The translations under genes and the position numbers were made by a program. A stretch of 64,000 nt of DNA from Porites lobata (Eukaryota; Cnidaria; Anthozoa; Scleractinia; Poritidae). This document shows, in pieces, positions 47,826-59,800 of the stretch; the first letter of the stretch is position 1, and the number at the start of each line of letters is the position of its first letter. Where the stretch lies: NCBI GenBank assembly GCA_942486035.1, contig CALNXK010000103.1:1421001-1485000 (forward strand), written 5' to 3'. The notes under the pieces were generated by a model. That model was not told the DNA's origin and ran no database searches. It worked only from the letters and a program-made list of their open reading frames with translations.

Positions 47826-50800
47826 TTACGGGTGTATGAACAAGAGGGTCATCAGAGCAAGAATCACGCCACGAGATGTCCATAGCATTGTGGAACCACT
47901 GTATGCCGGATCTGTTGAGAACAAAAACAAAATTGTCGATAACAAAAAATGAAAATATGCTCATGGCGTATAGAAGTCTTCTCATAGTAGACAGCACATC
48001 ACATCATAAATGTCTCAAGACATTACATTGATCATGATTTTATCACCCAAACTTTCCCTTACTGTGGCAAGTGCAAACCACATCGCCACGATGGGAAAGC
48101 GATGAAAGTTCGACATTCAAGTACGTAATATCCCACAGGATATTATTATATGGCTGCTTCCGCGAGCATGGGGCAAGATGAAGAGAGCCCGGCTGTGTTC
48201 TGATTGGCGACCCGACTAAGATAAGTTTATGTTGGCTTCTCGAAATTGTCCGCGTTGTTCCTGCTACAAAATTAATAGTTTTTATCCAAGCTTGTTCGGG
48301 CAAGATGGCTAGATAATAGCTTCGTCACTTTTCCTGTTTTTATTCGACCTCAGCTTGGTCCATAAGACCATAATATCCAGCCATGTTAGCCTCATGCTTA
48401 GTCACGCTTAAAAAACAAGGTCAACCTCAGCCTCATGTTCACTCAAAGGCTAGGACACTAAGTCCACAACTGTTAGTTAGGAGTCTAGTTAGGAGAGTTT
48501 TCAAACTCGAGATCAATTGTTTCTTTAAAATTATGGTCAGCGTTGGTCTCTTGGCAGACGCTATTGGGTTGTCGAGCAACGCTCCATCTAAACTTCGGCA
48601 GTGGGAGTAGTATTTGCCGTTCTCAGGTTCCGAGTAAGACTGGGTGAGTGAATATGTCGAATGGCATTGTGGGACTGTTTTGGGGAACGAATTTGGATCC
48701 ATTTGGATCCTTAAAGGTTAGTTCTGAAAAAGGGTATGGATTTTAGAGGCCAGGTCTGAAAACGGGAGCGGAAAAAGACATTTTTTGGTCTGAAATGTGG
48801 TCAGGATTTGGAGAACCGGGGGCACACCCAGGAGTACCCCCCAAGGAAACGATAGCGGTCCCCAAAACAGTCCTATAGGAAAGTTTGACCCAGCACCAAC
48901 CCAGTCCCATAGCAACCTCAAAATGATGGCCACTAACAGGGATTAAAAAAACTTACCAGTAACAATGAGGGTAAACTGCTGACAGTGTTCTTTAATAGTG
49001 ACCTTGGCAGAGCAGTTGGATGGCAGGCAACAGTAATAGATACCAGTGTCGTTTGTGTTCAGATTGGTGATTGTCAAGAAATAAGGATCATACATTTTCA
49101 CCTGCATTATCTTGAATCGGCCATCTATTGATGTATCTGTTACCAAAAATCAAGTCAAAGTTGGTGAAAAGTTTAGGTACCCTGCAAGCAGTGGTTTCTC
49201 CAGGAAAGTTTAGTTAACGTAAAAAAAAAATCTATGCTTTTAAATAAAGACTTCACGTTACATGGCGAAAATCAAACAAAAAAACAAACTATTAAACGGC
49301 CAGTAATCAAAGGGGAGGAGTGCAACTACTCGCTCCTGCCTGTGACCTTGGTCTTTTCTTTCCTAGAGTCGATGTTTTACTTTAAAAATTAAATGAATAA
49401 TTCAAACGTTAATTCAATAGAACTTACTAAAGCATTTAGCCTTTTTGTCCTTGTTTTTGCGAACTTTCCACTCCAGATTTAAAGGAAAGCCTCGCACACG
49501 GCATTCCAGTGTCACGTCCTCTCCTGTTTTCACTGCTTTGCTTTCTGCCTCCTTGTCTTCAAGCGTTGTTGCTACTGGAAAAACGACTTTAATGTTAATA
49601 AAAAAGTAATACTTTGCTTGAAAGTGAAGGGGTGGAAATATATTATGTTACGTTTTTAGAATAACGCTCGCGGGATTTCTGCCCTTAGAGATGACTAAAA
49701 TTACCGGCGACTAAAAGCTAAAATTAGAGTTAAAATTGAACGGTCACTTTTTAGTGATCTGATTATCCCGTAGCACACAATCGTGGTAGATCTGACTGAC
49801 AGTTGTGTTCTTATCATCCATCTGGTTTCCGGCCATGACTGTCGCTAAATCGTCAGCACCTTACGTGAGATATAACTGGAGTCATTTCAAGTACTTAGAG
49901 ACCTTTAGATTCGAGGACGACTACGAGTACGAGATTTGACTTAAAGTTTTTCGCGTATTCTCAAAATATGGACTCCCCAGAAAGCTTCATTTTACCATTT
50001 TTCACTAGAAAAGTTAACACTGTTACCTTTAGTGAAGGAGGTTACGCCCTCTCCCGATCGCAGAATGATAAAACTCCTAACATTTGATTTGATAACTTGT
50101 TTCCGACTCGTAGTAGAGGATGACGACGGCTACCAAGTTTTCCCGCCAAAATGACGCTAACTCACGCGTGAGCACTACTTGGTATTAAGAAAATCTCGTA
50201 CTCGTTGTCGTACTCGTGGTAGGAGCACCCAACTACAGAATGTTTCCAAATGCGTCATTGGTGTCGAAAATGGTTTTTGTCTTTGTATTCCTTAAAGGCA
50301 ATATTTGTTCCTTCGAACAGTTACTACTTTGCAGAAAGGTCGTTAAGTGCTCCTGGTGTTTAACTCGTACCCTGCTTCCGACTGAGGCGTTTTAACATTT
50401 TTTAATAATCACACCAATACGGCCATTCAGGGCTGATGTGATGATCGTATCTCCGACTTCCTATTTCATAAGCAACTCGACTAGCTGATGCTTTTAAAAA
50501 ACCCGCTTAAAGTTGAGTAAAATATTTTCTCTTGTTTATTTTTATCCATTCGTATTGCCAAATTTTATATATGTATTTTTGAGTCAATAAACGGTTGTTT
50601 CCATTGTTGTTTTCTTTGTCTAACTGCGGAGTAGGGACTGAAAGGCGAGGCAGGGAAAGCGTTTTGGCAAGAACGACACCCGTGACAGAATATCACTACG
50701 TGGAAACTGACCAAAAAACTTCAAATTCTACATGTAAAGCAGTTTGCTCACAGTACAAAGGATAGTTTTTGCTTTCATCCATTCAACAGAATTATGTATG

Positions 50801-53800
50801 ATTCTTCATATTATACTCAGTTTTTGGCCATGGGCGCATCCAATAACTCTTACCTGAGACGGGAGTGATATCTGACACATTGTACTCTAGCACAGCACGA
50901 AGCACCACATTTATCACGCAGGTGTAATTTCCGCCGTCTTTGGCGATCGCCTCCTCGATAACCAGCGGACCAAGGGCCTTTTCAGGATCTGCGGGATTAG
51001 GATTTTTCACACTTCGTAGCATGCGGCCATTTTTAAACCAGGCAATCTGCTTAAGTACATTGTGACGATTCCCTCTGTCAGTCATATTGCATGTTATTGT
51101 TGCGTTATCACCATGCTCGAGGACATCAACTTTGGAAGTTTCAACTTTAGGGACATCACTTTCTGAAAATATAAAATATTATACATTGTACTCACTATCT
51201 GTCTTCTCATTGGCTAAGAGCCTTCAGCTAATTCATGCATTTCTGGAGATCTAAAAGTACTTTGGATAGCCTAAAAAGTGTTTTCAACGTTTTTTGGAGG
51301 AAACCGTCGCCGGGTGCCCCTGATGTTATCAGCCTCGGGTGATGGCCTTTTACTCGGCCTTCATTGTTGTTTTTTTAGCCATGCAATCACATATGTGATG
51401 TAATCACATAAATCGACTTGTTCGCGAACTGTTTATCAAAAAGCAGCTAATTTTTATAGGCATCACTGAAGGGCTGGAAAGTATCTTTGTAGGTCATTAT
51501 TTAAAAGACCTTACTGATATCTTATGTTTCTGCATTAACAAAAAAGTGTGACGAAGCATCTTCCTTACACGTAAAAAGATCCACAATACATTTACCATGA
51601 TTATATTTTTCTTGTAATCTTAATTAATTATTATCATCAAAATTAACAAACCAAGAAGTGTCGGTTATAGACCATAGCATATAATACCTTGTATAACGTT
51701 GATATAGAAGCCATGCTCTTCATATTTTGTGCTATTAACTGCGTAGGCCTGACAGAAGTAATATCCTATTGGTCCACTTTGACTATCATATTTCATCGTG
51801 ACATTCCGAATGTGTAATGTGTAGAACAGCTTTCGCCCATTGTCTGCCAATAAGAGCAAAGTATAAATCATTTGAGAGTGGTTTTGTGCGATCTGGATTA
51901 GCGTCATGTTTACTTAAGTTTCAAAAGCCCTTCAACCTTCGTTTTGGTAACTTGATCTATATAACCTTATCCCACGTTTTTAGATTTCTAAAGCAAGACA
52001 ACAGATTCATAAGTTGTAAAAACTATCATTATAAACTCAAGGGTTTTTTTAGCCCGTATTTGTATCTAATTTTGGGATTAATTAGGCCAAGAGTCGAATT
52101 TTCTAGAAATGAGTCTCAGAACTCGCTGCATTGCCCATAATGCACCTTGTTAAGGTGTTTCTCCAAAATTTTGAATAATCATGGTTTCCAATTTCTACAT
52201 TTTTTGAAGTCTGGAAAAAAGGTTTTGTACTTTAGCGCAGTTATTGACAATTAAGGCTAAGTAAGTCCTTAATTAGGTTCTATGAAGGCGATGTAGCTGT
52301 TGTATATGACTACCAGAAAAATTAAATAACCTTGAGTTCGGCCCTTAAAAATTTACCACATGTAAGAACCTGGTTGATCTTGCTTGGCTAAACAGATTGT
52401 TATATTTTTGGGTATTAAAATGGCAAATTTCTGCCAGCTCGTTCCTAAACCCCTAGGTTCTTACACGCGGGATTTTATAGTACCACAAACATCCTACGAA
52501 AGAAAAATCATAAGTTTTGAAATGAACACCAGTAAGTATAATGAAGCAACGCTAGTATATATATCTTGTTAACGTGTTTTATTTCTCTGACCAATTTCGT
52601 CTGATCACATAGACTTTATTAGGGGTATAACAAGATGGAGCTAAGGAGCTACAGTGAAACCTCACCTTCGGGACCTTCCCAAGTGTCCGCTTAATAGAGG
52701 ATGTCCTCTTAATAAGGGTTGTAAAAATTGCGCAATGTTTGTTAACGATCAACATTCAACGGTTACTCTGTGCTGTGATAAAGTTGCATGTTGTTAAAGA
52801 AGCTATCGAGAGTTCAAGTTCATTACCTTTCATTACCAACTTTAATCTGTTTGTAAATGCAAAAACACTAACTGACTTCAGTACGTATTCCAAGGACGTA
52901 ATCCAATACTACTATTGTCAATTCAGTCCGGTGTCCCCTTAATAGAGGTTTTTGGAGGTGTCCGCTGAATAGGGGTTCGTTATAGAGGGAAATATCAGAT
53001 GTTCGTTTCGGGACCCGGCTTAGTGTCCGCTTAATAGAGGGTGCCCGCTTAATTGGGGGTCCCCTTAATAGAGGTTTCACTGTAACTTTATACCCTAATG
53101 ATTATGGTCAGATGATGGGCTCCTGATATGGGAAGTCACGTTCCTGTTAGGGTGGGTGTGAACAGCCAAAAACAACCAAAAATATCTGTCGCCTCTTGTA
53201 AAGGGAATCCAAAACAGTCTTGGATTCTGAATTCCCCGCCTTGTACTGGATTTTCTGAGCTCCAGCAGGAGCCTATCAAATGATGGGCTCCTGGCTCCAG
53301 TCGTTAATGGGATTCCAGATTCCTTGAGCTGTATTCTCGATTCCAAAGCCGAGGATTCCGAATTCTACAGCAAAAATTTGGAGGATTCCAGAATCCGGAT
53401 TCTATTACATGAGGCCATATATGTGCAGGATATGACTATAATCCTGCGTAACATAATATCCATAATGTGCAATGTTCTTTAATTCTGGGGCTTATCTAGC
53501 TAATGTTCGTATTGCTAACCTACCTTTTCTTTTGGTGGTAAAGAAAACATTGCCATCCGACGTCAATTTTTCACCGTTCTTTAATCCAACAAACTCAATT
53601 CTATCGGGTATGACTCCTGATGTGTCATTGCTATCATATGCCACACACGTGACTTCAACTGAAGAATACTCTATGCAATTCTTGTTTTTTGGAAACGGTT
53701 CCCATATTCCAAAACTAGCTGAAGACATAAAAAAGGAGAAACAGAAGAAAATGCTGGAGCTTTTTAAAATATACCATACTTTACTGATTTAATTATTATG

Positions 53801-56800
53801 GTTTAAACTAGATCTTACAATGTCATGTCAAACCCGGTAGCCTATTCTGTTCGTTAATGTATGTAAGCATGTTGACACCCTCAATTCTTCATCAAGATCA
53901 GCCAGCGTTAATAAATGACAACAACACTGAGACAACGACAACTTTATTTACTTCAAAATCTTGTAATGAAATAAAAAGTTACTCGCCGCGCACAACCCGC
54001 AAGTAGCAAAGGCTATTTGAGGCGGATTGCGTAAAAAATGATTACGTAGATTGGTAAAAAAGAATATAAACAAAAAAAGTGTTATAAGAAAAGAAAGATT
54101 AATTAGGTAAAGAATTGACCACAATTAATTACACGAAAAAGGAAAAATTAAGTAGGCATGCTTGACTAAGCAAAATAAGACTAGATACTAAACGAAATTC
54201 AGTTGTTGGAGAATGGTGAGCAGTTCAAGCCAATATTCGTCTTGGTTCTTTAGGATCTGCATGAGAATCTCATGCAATCGTTTTTTGAAATTTCCGTATT
54301 TAAGCTGTTTTAAATGTGTTGATATTCCATTCCACGCTTTGGCTCCAGAGCTTGAAATGGAAGGCTTTTGTACATGATTTCTAATCTTGAGTGTTTGATG
54401 TAGAAATTACTGGCGGCAGCTGACTTTGTGCTATACGACAGGTGTATATCTGATAAGTCTTCAAAGAGGTTTCTTAAATTAACTGGCACTATGTTATTCT
54501 TGACTTTATACATGTTGCTGATTGATTCAACATTTAGAAAACTTATAGATGTTGCTTTTGATAAAGAGAGGGATCACGTGATCTTTTCTACTTGGTGAAA
54601 AATAGACCTTGTCACGGTTTTCGACGCCATCTTGACGAGTAGGCAAACGAATCAAATGTCGAATAATTTCCGTAGAACGGCTGTTCTGAAAAAAAAAAAA
54701 ATGATTTGTAAACTAGAGCTTCACTTCAGGGTTCTACTAGAAAAAATTGAGGGCGTTACATGCACTGGAAGACCTAGAACCACTTTTTTAAATTTTCTAT
54801 ACATTTGTCTGTAAGAAAGTCCCGGAAAAATTACAGACAAATGTATAGCTACGTTTGGAAACTCTAATGTAAACTAATGCAAGCCTCTGGAGACATTTAG
54901 GCACAGGTACGCCTGCAAAACTTTTTAGGATAATCCTTTGCTTTGTAGCTTTAGTTTACAATTGATATTTTTTTCAGAACAGCCGTTTTACGTAAATTAT
55001 TCGACATTAGATTCTCATACAAACACTGTAATTTCTCACGCGTTTGCCTACTCGTCAAGATGGCGTCGAAAACCGTGACAAGGTCTATGCATTAACCGAA
55101 GAGCCCCTATTAGAAGAATATGAAGTTAATCTGACTTACTTTTTTTGTGGTTTGCCCTCAAGAGCTTAAGCCACAACTATGATAGGGATAGATCAAAGGT
55201 TGTTACACCTGCGATTAAGTTCGCAAAGGAACAAAATGCTTTAGTCTAGCGATGATTCGTAAAGTTTTACTAGTTTTCAATTAATGCGACAAGATCCATG
55301 TGTTGTTTCCAGCTAAGGTTTTTGTCTATCAGAATACCTAGGTATTTAACAAGTTCTTTGCATTCTAAAAGAACCTGATAAAGAAGTTGATTTAACATCC
55401 CAATTCGTGACTTAAAAAGAGGGCGGAGATTATTTTCCATGTATCACACGCAAAACAATCTTCGTCAGTGAATTCTAGCAGATGTCAATGTGTACTTAGC
55501 CTGCGAAGCCCAGACGCACGGTATTTCCGGTCGTCTGCGCTTCGCAGGCTAGTGTTTACCGGACACTGCCAAAAAAACCAACATACATCAATGGCTATGG
55601 AAATTAGCTTCTCACACACGGACGTTCTTTGGGCTTAAAAAGCGTGACCCGGCCCTGCATAATGACAACAACACCCTGTAACTGAATTTCCTTCCACTGA
55701 ATTAGACGCAAAAAAAAAAACGGTCCAATACATTATCCGCTGAAATATGACTGGCAACGCTACGACGCAAGACACGCACCGTGTCAGGTACGCTCGGTAT
55801 TACTCGCTTTGTCCCCGCAAGAAACTCTTCTTTTTACTGTTTGCCAAATCTTCAGTTATGAGCTACCGGTAATCTTGTTCGTTCATGATGAGTGGTAGAC
55901 TTGCTATAAGTCGACCTCTTCTTAGGCCGCGAAGCGGCCGACCGCGAGCGACGAAGTCCCGCGCCATATATGAAATTCGACAACGGACTTTTTCGAAGTC
56001 TAGATGGGTGGATACTGGCCTCGTTCCGCTTTGCTTGCTGGTTGATGGACAGTATAACTTGGCCAATATCCAGTCACCTTGACCTCAAAGCTAATGACTC
56101 ATACTCTCATTTACCAACACATTGTTTACATCCAATTTAAGCACATATCAAGTGCTATGTGTAATAAAGTACAATGCCAGTCAAATACCTTACGCTTGTT
56201 TCCTGCTTTCGGGTAGAGGACTTTGCTCCCTAACTTGAACTACATGTTCACAGCGGTCAAACGAGTCAAATTTGCAAAAGTCAAGCGAAATACTTGAAAG
56301 TTAAGGTTGCTACTTTCACTATCGAAAGTTTAGGGTATTACCAACATCCTGTTAGTTTACTAAACTTTTTAAAAGTTTACTAAAAAAGTTCTAAGTGATT
56401 GAAAACCGATGCTGACGTTATTATGGGCGCCATTTTCAAACATGATTCTCTTTTAGCGCGAAGCGTTTTCAGCGAAAAAAGCTCAAAATTTTGAGAAAAA
56501 TGGAAAGATAGTTATGTTGACTAACTGATTTATACATCTTTGCCCATTTTTCTCTAACTGGTAAATGAAATCCCAGCAATAAAAAACAAAAATAACGATT
56601 TAGACGTTTGACCGCGGTGGTAACTACATGTATAGCATAGCCCCCGGGGGGGTACTTAACGTAACAAAGTGCTCTTTTTCTATTTTCTGTAATCTATTTA
56701 CTTGTATTAGCATGACAAAGTATTATTAAACTTAAACTTAAACTTAAAAGGGATGCAAAGTTCTAAAGGAGGTATGTAAAAGATGTACCATTTCATGTCA

Positions 56801-59800
56801 GTAGAACTGAGGTATATAATATGAAAGTAATACCTTTCTGTCCAGTGGAATTAATAAAAGGGTAAGGCGGTTTTGGCCTGCGTGCAGACGATAACTAAAC
56901 TCTGATTAGACGGAGTTAACCAGAGTTTAATTTCGTCTGCGCGCAGGCTAAGGCGATTGTAACTCGGGAAAAAAGAAATACGGCCCAAAGCTAACCTAAT
57001 TAAATTGCATACTTGTCACTCACTGAGTTACACTTGATTTAAAATTGACGCAAATGATCTAATAGATAGGACTTAAAACTGCTTAATGAAGGTGCATAAA
57101 TAATGTTCGATGGAATACTATTCCAGTCTGTTATGTAGCGATTGAAAAATGAAACTTTGAAGTAATCTGTACGTGTCTTTTTTTAACTGTTGTGAATAAT
57201 GGAAAAACAGCAAGGGGTGACAGGCCGCACAACCTCACCGGCGTGAAACCTTTGATAACCTTTTACATATTGCCCCAGAGAGGATAACTCTTTCAGGAAT
57301 TTTACACTTTAAAATTTGAACGACGATATAGCTTCTATGTAGCGGACCAAGATACGGCGCGATACAGTTTACAGGGGCACCCAACGAGGATATAGTTCAA
57401 AACCACTTAACATAGCATTGTTGAACGTATTTTAGTATTTAAACGGTAGATATGGGCATATTTTTATCCCCTAAAAACTTTTCATCTGTTCGGATTTCCT
57501 AGCTGAAAGTCTAGTGATCCGAAAATTATAGGGATCAAAACTTACCTTTTCGAAAATTTAGCCAGGAAAAGGCTCCCGAAAATTCTAGGTGGCCTTTTTT
57601 AGGGTAAATATCCGTTTAAAATGGGTAATTATACCATTTTGTAGATGTTCGAAAATCCTAGGAGAGGCAGGCAAGCAAGAAATTTTACAACAAATGTTCC
57701 GAAAATTCTAGTTCTCAAATCGTCTTCCGAACAGATATTTTCCCGAAAATTGCCGTTGGGTGCCCCTGAGTTTATGTTCAGCAGGGGAAAAATGTATAAG
57801 TTGAGCAGAACCTTTAATCAGGGGCACCCAACGAGAATATAGTTCAAAACCACTTAAACGTATGTTGAACGTATTTTAGTATTTAAACGGTAGATATAGG
57901 CATATTTTTATCGCCTAAAAATTTGTCACCTGTTCGGATTTCCTAGCTGAAAATCTAGTGATCCAAACATTATAGGGATCAAAACTTACCTTATCGAAAA
58001 TTTTAGCCAGAAAAAAGGCTCCCGAAAATTCTAGGTGACTTTTTTAGGGTAAAAATCCATTACAAATGGACAATTATGCCATTTCTTAGATGTTCGAAAA
58101 TCCTAGGAGAGGTATGCTGGCAAGAAATTTACAACAAATGTTCCGAAAAGTCTAGATCTCCAATCGTCTTCCGAACAGACATTTTCCAAAAATTGACGTT
58201 GGGTGCCGCTGCTTTAATGTACAACAGACAATTTATCATTCGGTTCGAGCGTATTCCTGTTGAATTTGTTGACCCGTTTATAAGATATGTCGGCTCAAAA
58301 TTATGATTAAAAAAATAACGAGCTTTAAAATACTCTCCTCTGATATCAAAACTACAAGTTACATTTACAAAGCGATTGAGTTTTAAATCGACATCAGTCA
58401 AAGGACACAGCATCATAACGTATTTAAATCATGCTTCTACTAGAGAGGTGATAAATATACCCAAAACCAGTGTCAGATCAGGATATATTTAAAGAATACG
58501 TGCTGTGTACAGCTCAGCCTTGCTCTCTGAGATTGCTTAAACCTAAACTGTACGAATATATTAGAAGCAGATACCATAAGATTACAGCAGCTATGGAAAA
58601 TTGTTATAATATTTTTGAGTAGACATATCTCATAAACAGACTACAAATTCAACAGGAATTATACGCGCGAACTGAATAAATTGTCTGTTGTACATTTTTA
58701 AAGGTTCTGCCCAACTTACTCAATTTTCCCTTGCTGAACATAAACTGTACCGCGCCGTTATATAAAAGCTATATCAACGTTCAAATTTCAAAGTGTAAAA
58801 TCCCTGAAAGAGTTCTCCTGACTGGGGCAAAATGCAAAAGGTTTTCAAAGGTTTCACGCCGGTGAGGATGTGCGGCCTGTCTGACCCCTTGCAATTTTTA
58901 CCACTCTATTAAAGCTTCTTTTATAGTAGACACTAAGGGCTAGTATTATAACACGAAAGGCAACATTTTTTCTCTCCCTTACCGTTTTGTTTCAGGAGGG
59001 CGGACATTCAGTTTCTGTGAGTTTTATTTATTCGTGATGGCAATTTTTCTTTCAAATTGTGTTGGTAGCCTCTGTCCGTCAGGCGTTTTTTTGAAATTTG
59101 GAAAGACTTTCCTCAAACGTTGTTTAAGGTTAAACTGAAGGCTTCTCCTTCGGTGACAAATCCGGCAGTGGGTGACAAGGGGCGAAATCATGTGTGCTGG
59201 AAGGTTTCCTTTTGTGTCTTTACATCAAGGATGGCTTTTTCGTTGAATTCTTGTGCCTTTGTAGACAACTGTGTCTTAAAACAATGTCTCAGTGAATTTC
59301 GGTGGTGAATTTAATATACAGTAGAGTAATGTAAGTTTACTTGTTCTGGTGTACTTATGACCCACAGCGAAAAAATGTCTGATACATGTAGCGTTTCCAA
59401 ACAGTTGTTTTAAAGGTGGTTTTGCTAATTTTATCATATGACATGTTGGCAAAGGAATTAAACTGCTGTCTTAGCCCTTCGCAGTACCGCGAGTTTGTAG
59501 GTAGGGTGTTCCATTCGACTGGAAAGAATTTTCTTTGAGGATTAATCTAACTAGCATTTCTGGCAGGTAATGTGTAGAAATAGGTGGGTTGCTTTTTTAA
59601 ATTTTCATACGCTCTGCAAACTATTTCAATGCTTCATTATGTTGTATATTTGTAAAAATATTTGTGACGTCCATTGAAACAAGAAATGCTCGGTTTTTCA
59701 CCTTTGTCTTTTCAATAAAAATTTATAAAGTCGGTGGTATCTTTGGTTACTTCCTAGAAAGTTAGATATGTTGTTCTTTCTAAAAAAAGATAATGTCGGT

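Larger units (their letters stand above)
57200..58890. repeat. Long inverted repeat interrupted by two MITEs
   Basis: The left arm 57200-57372 (GGCCGCACAACCTCACCGGC, CGTGAAACCTTTGATAACC) matches the complement of 58740-58890. The left arm continues at 57771-57818 and 58214-58300, matching the complement of 58620-58745. Removing the two CAGGGGCACCC elements restores a continuous arm. This dates the MITEs after the inverted repeat. Confidence 0.75.

Noticed and set aside
58129..58416. Minus-strand frame with VNVTCSF, resembling an Ig strand
   Set aside because: It overlaps the MITE end and the arm of the long inverted repeat, lacks the WxxK and YxC parts of an Ig domain, and has no matching splice sites.
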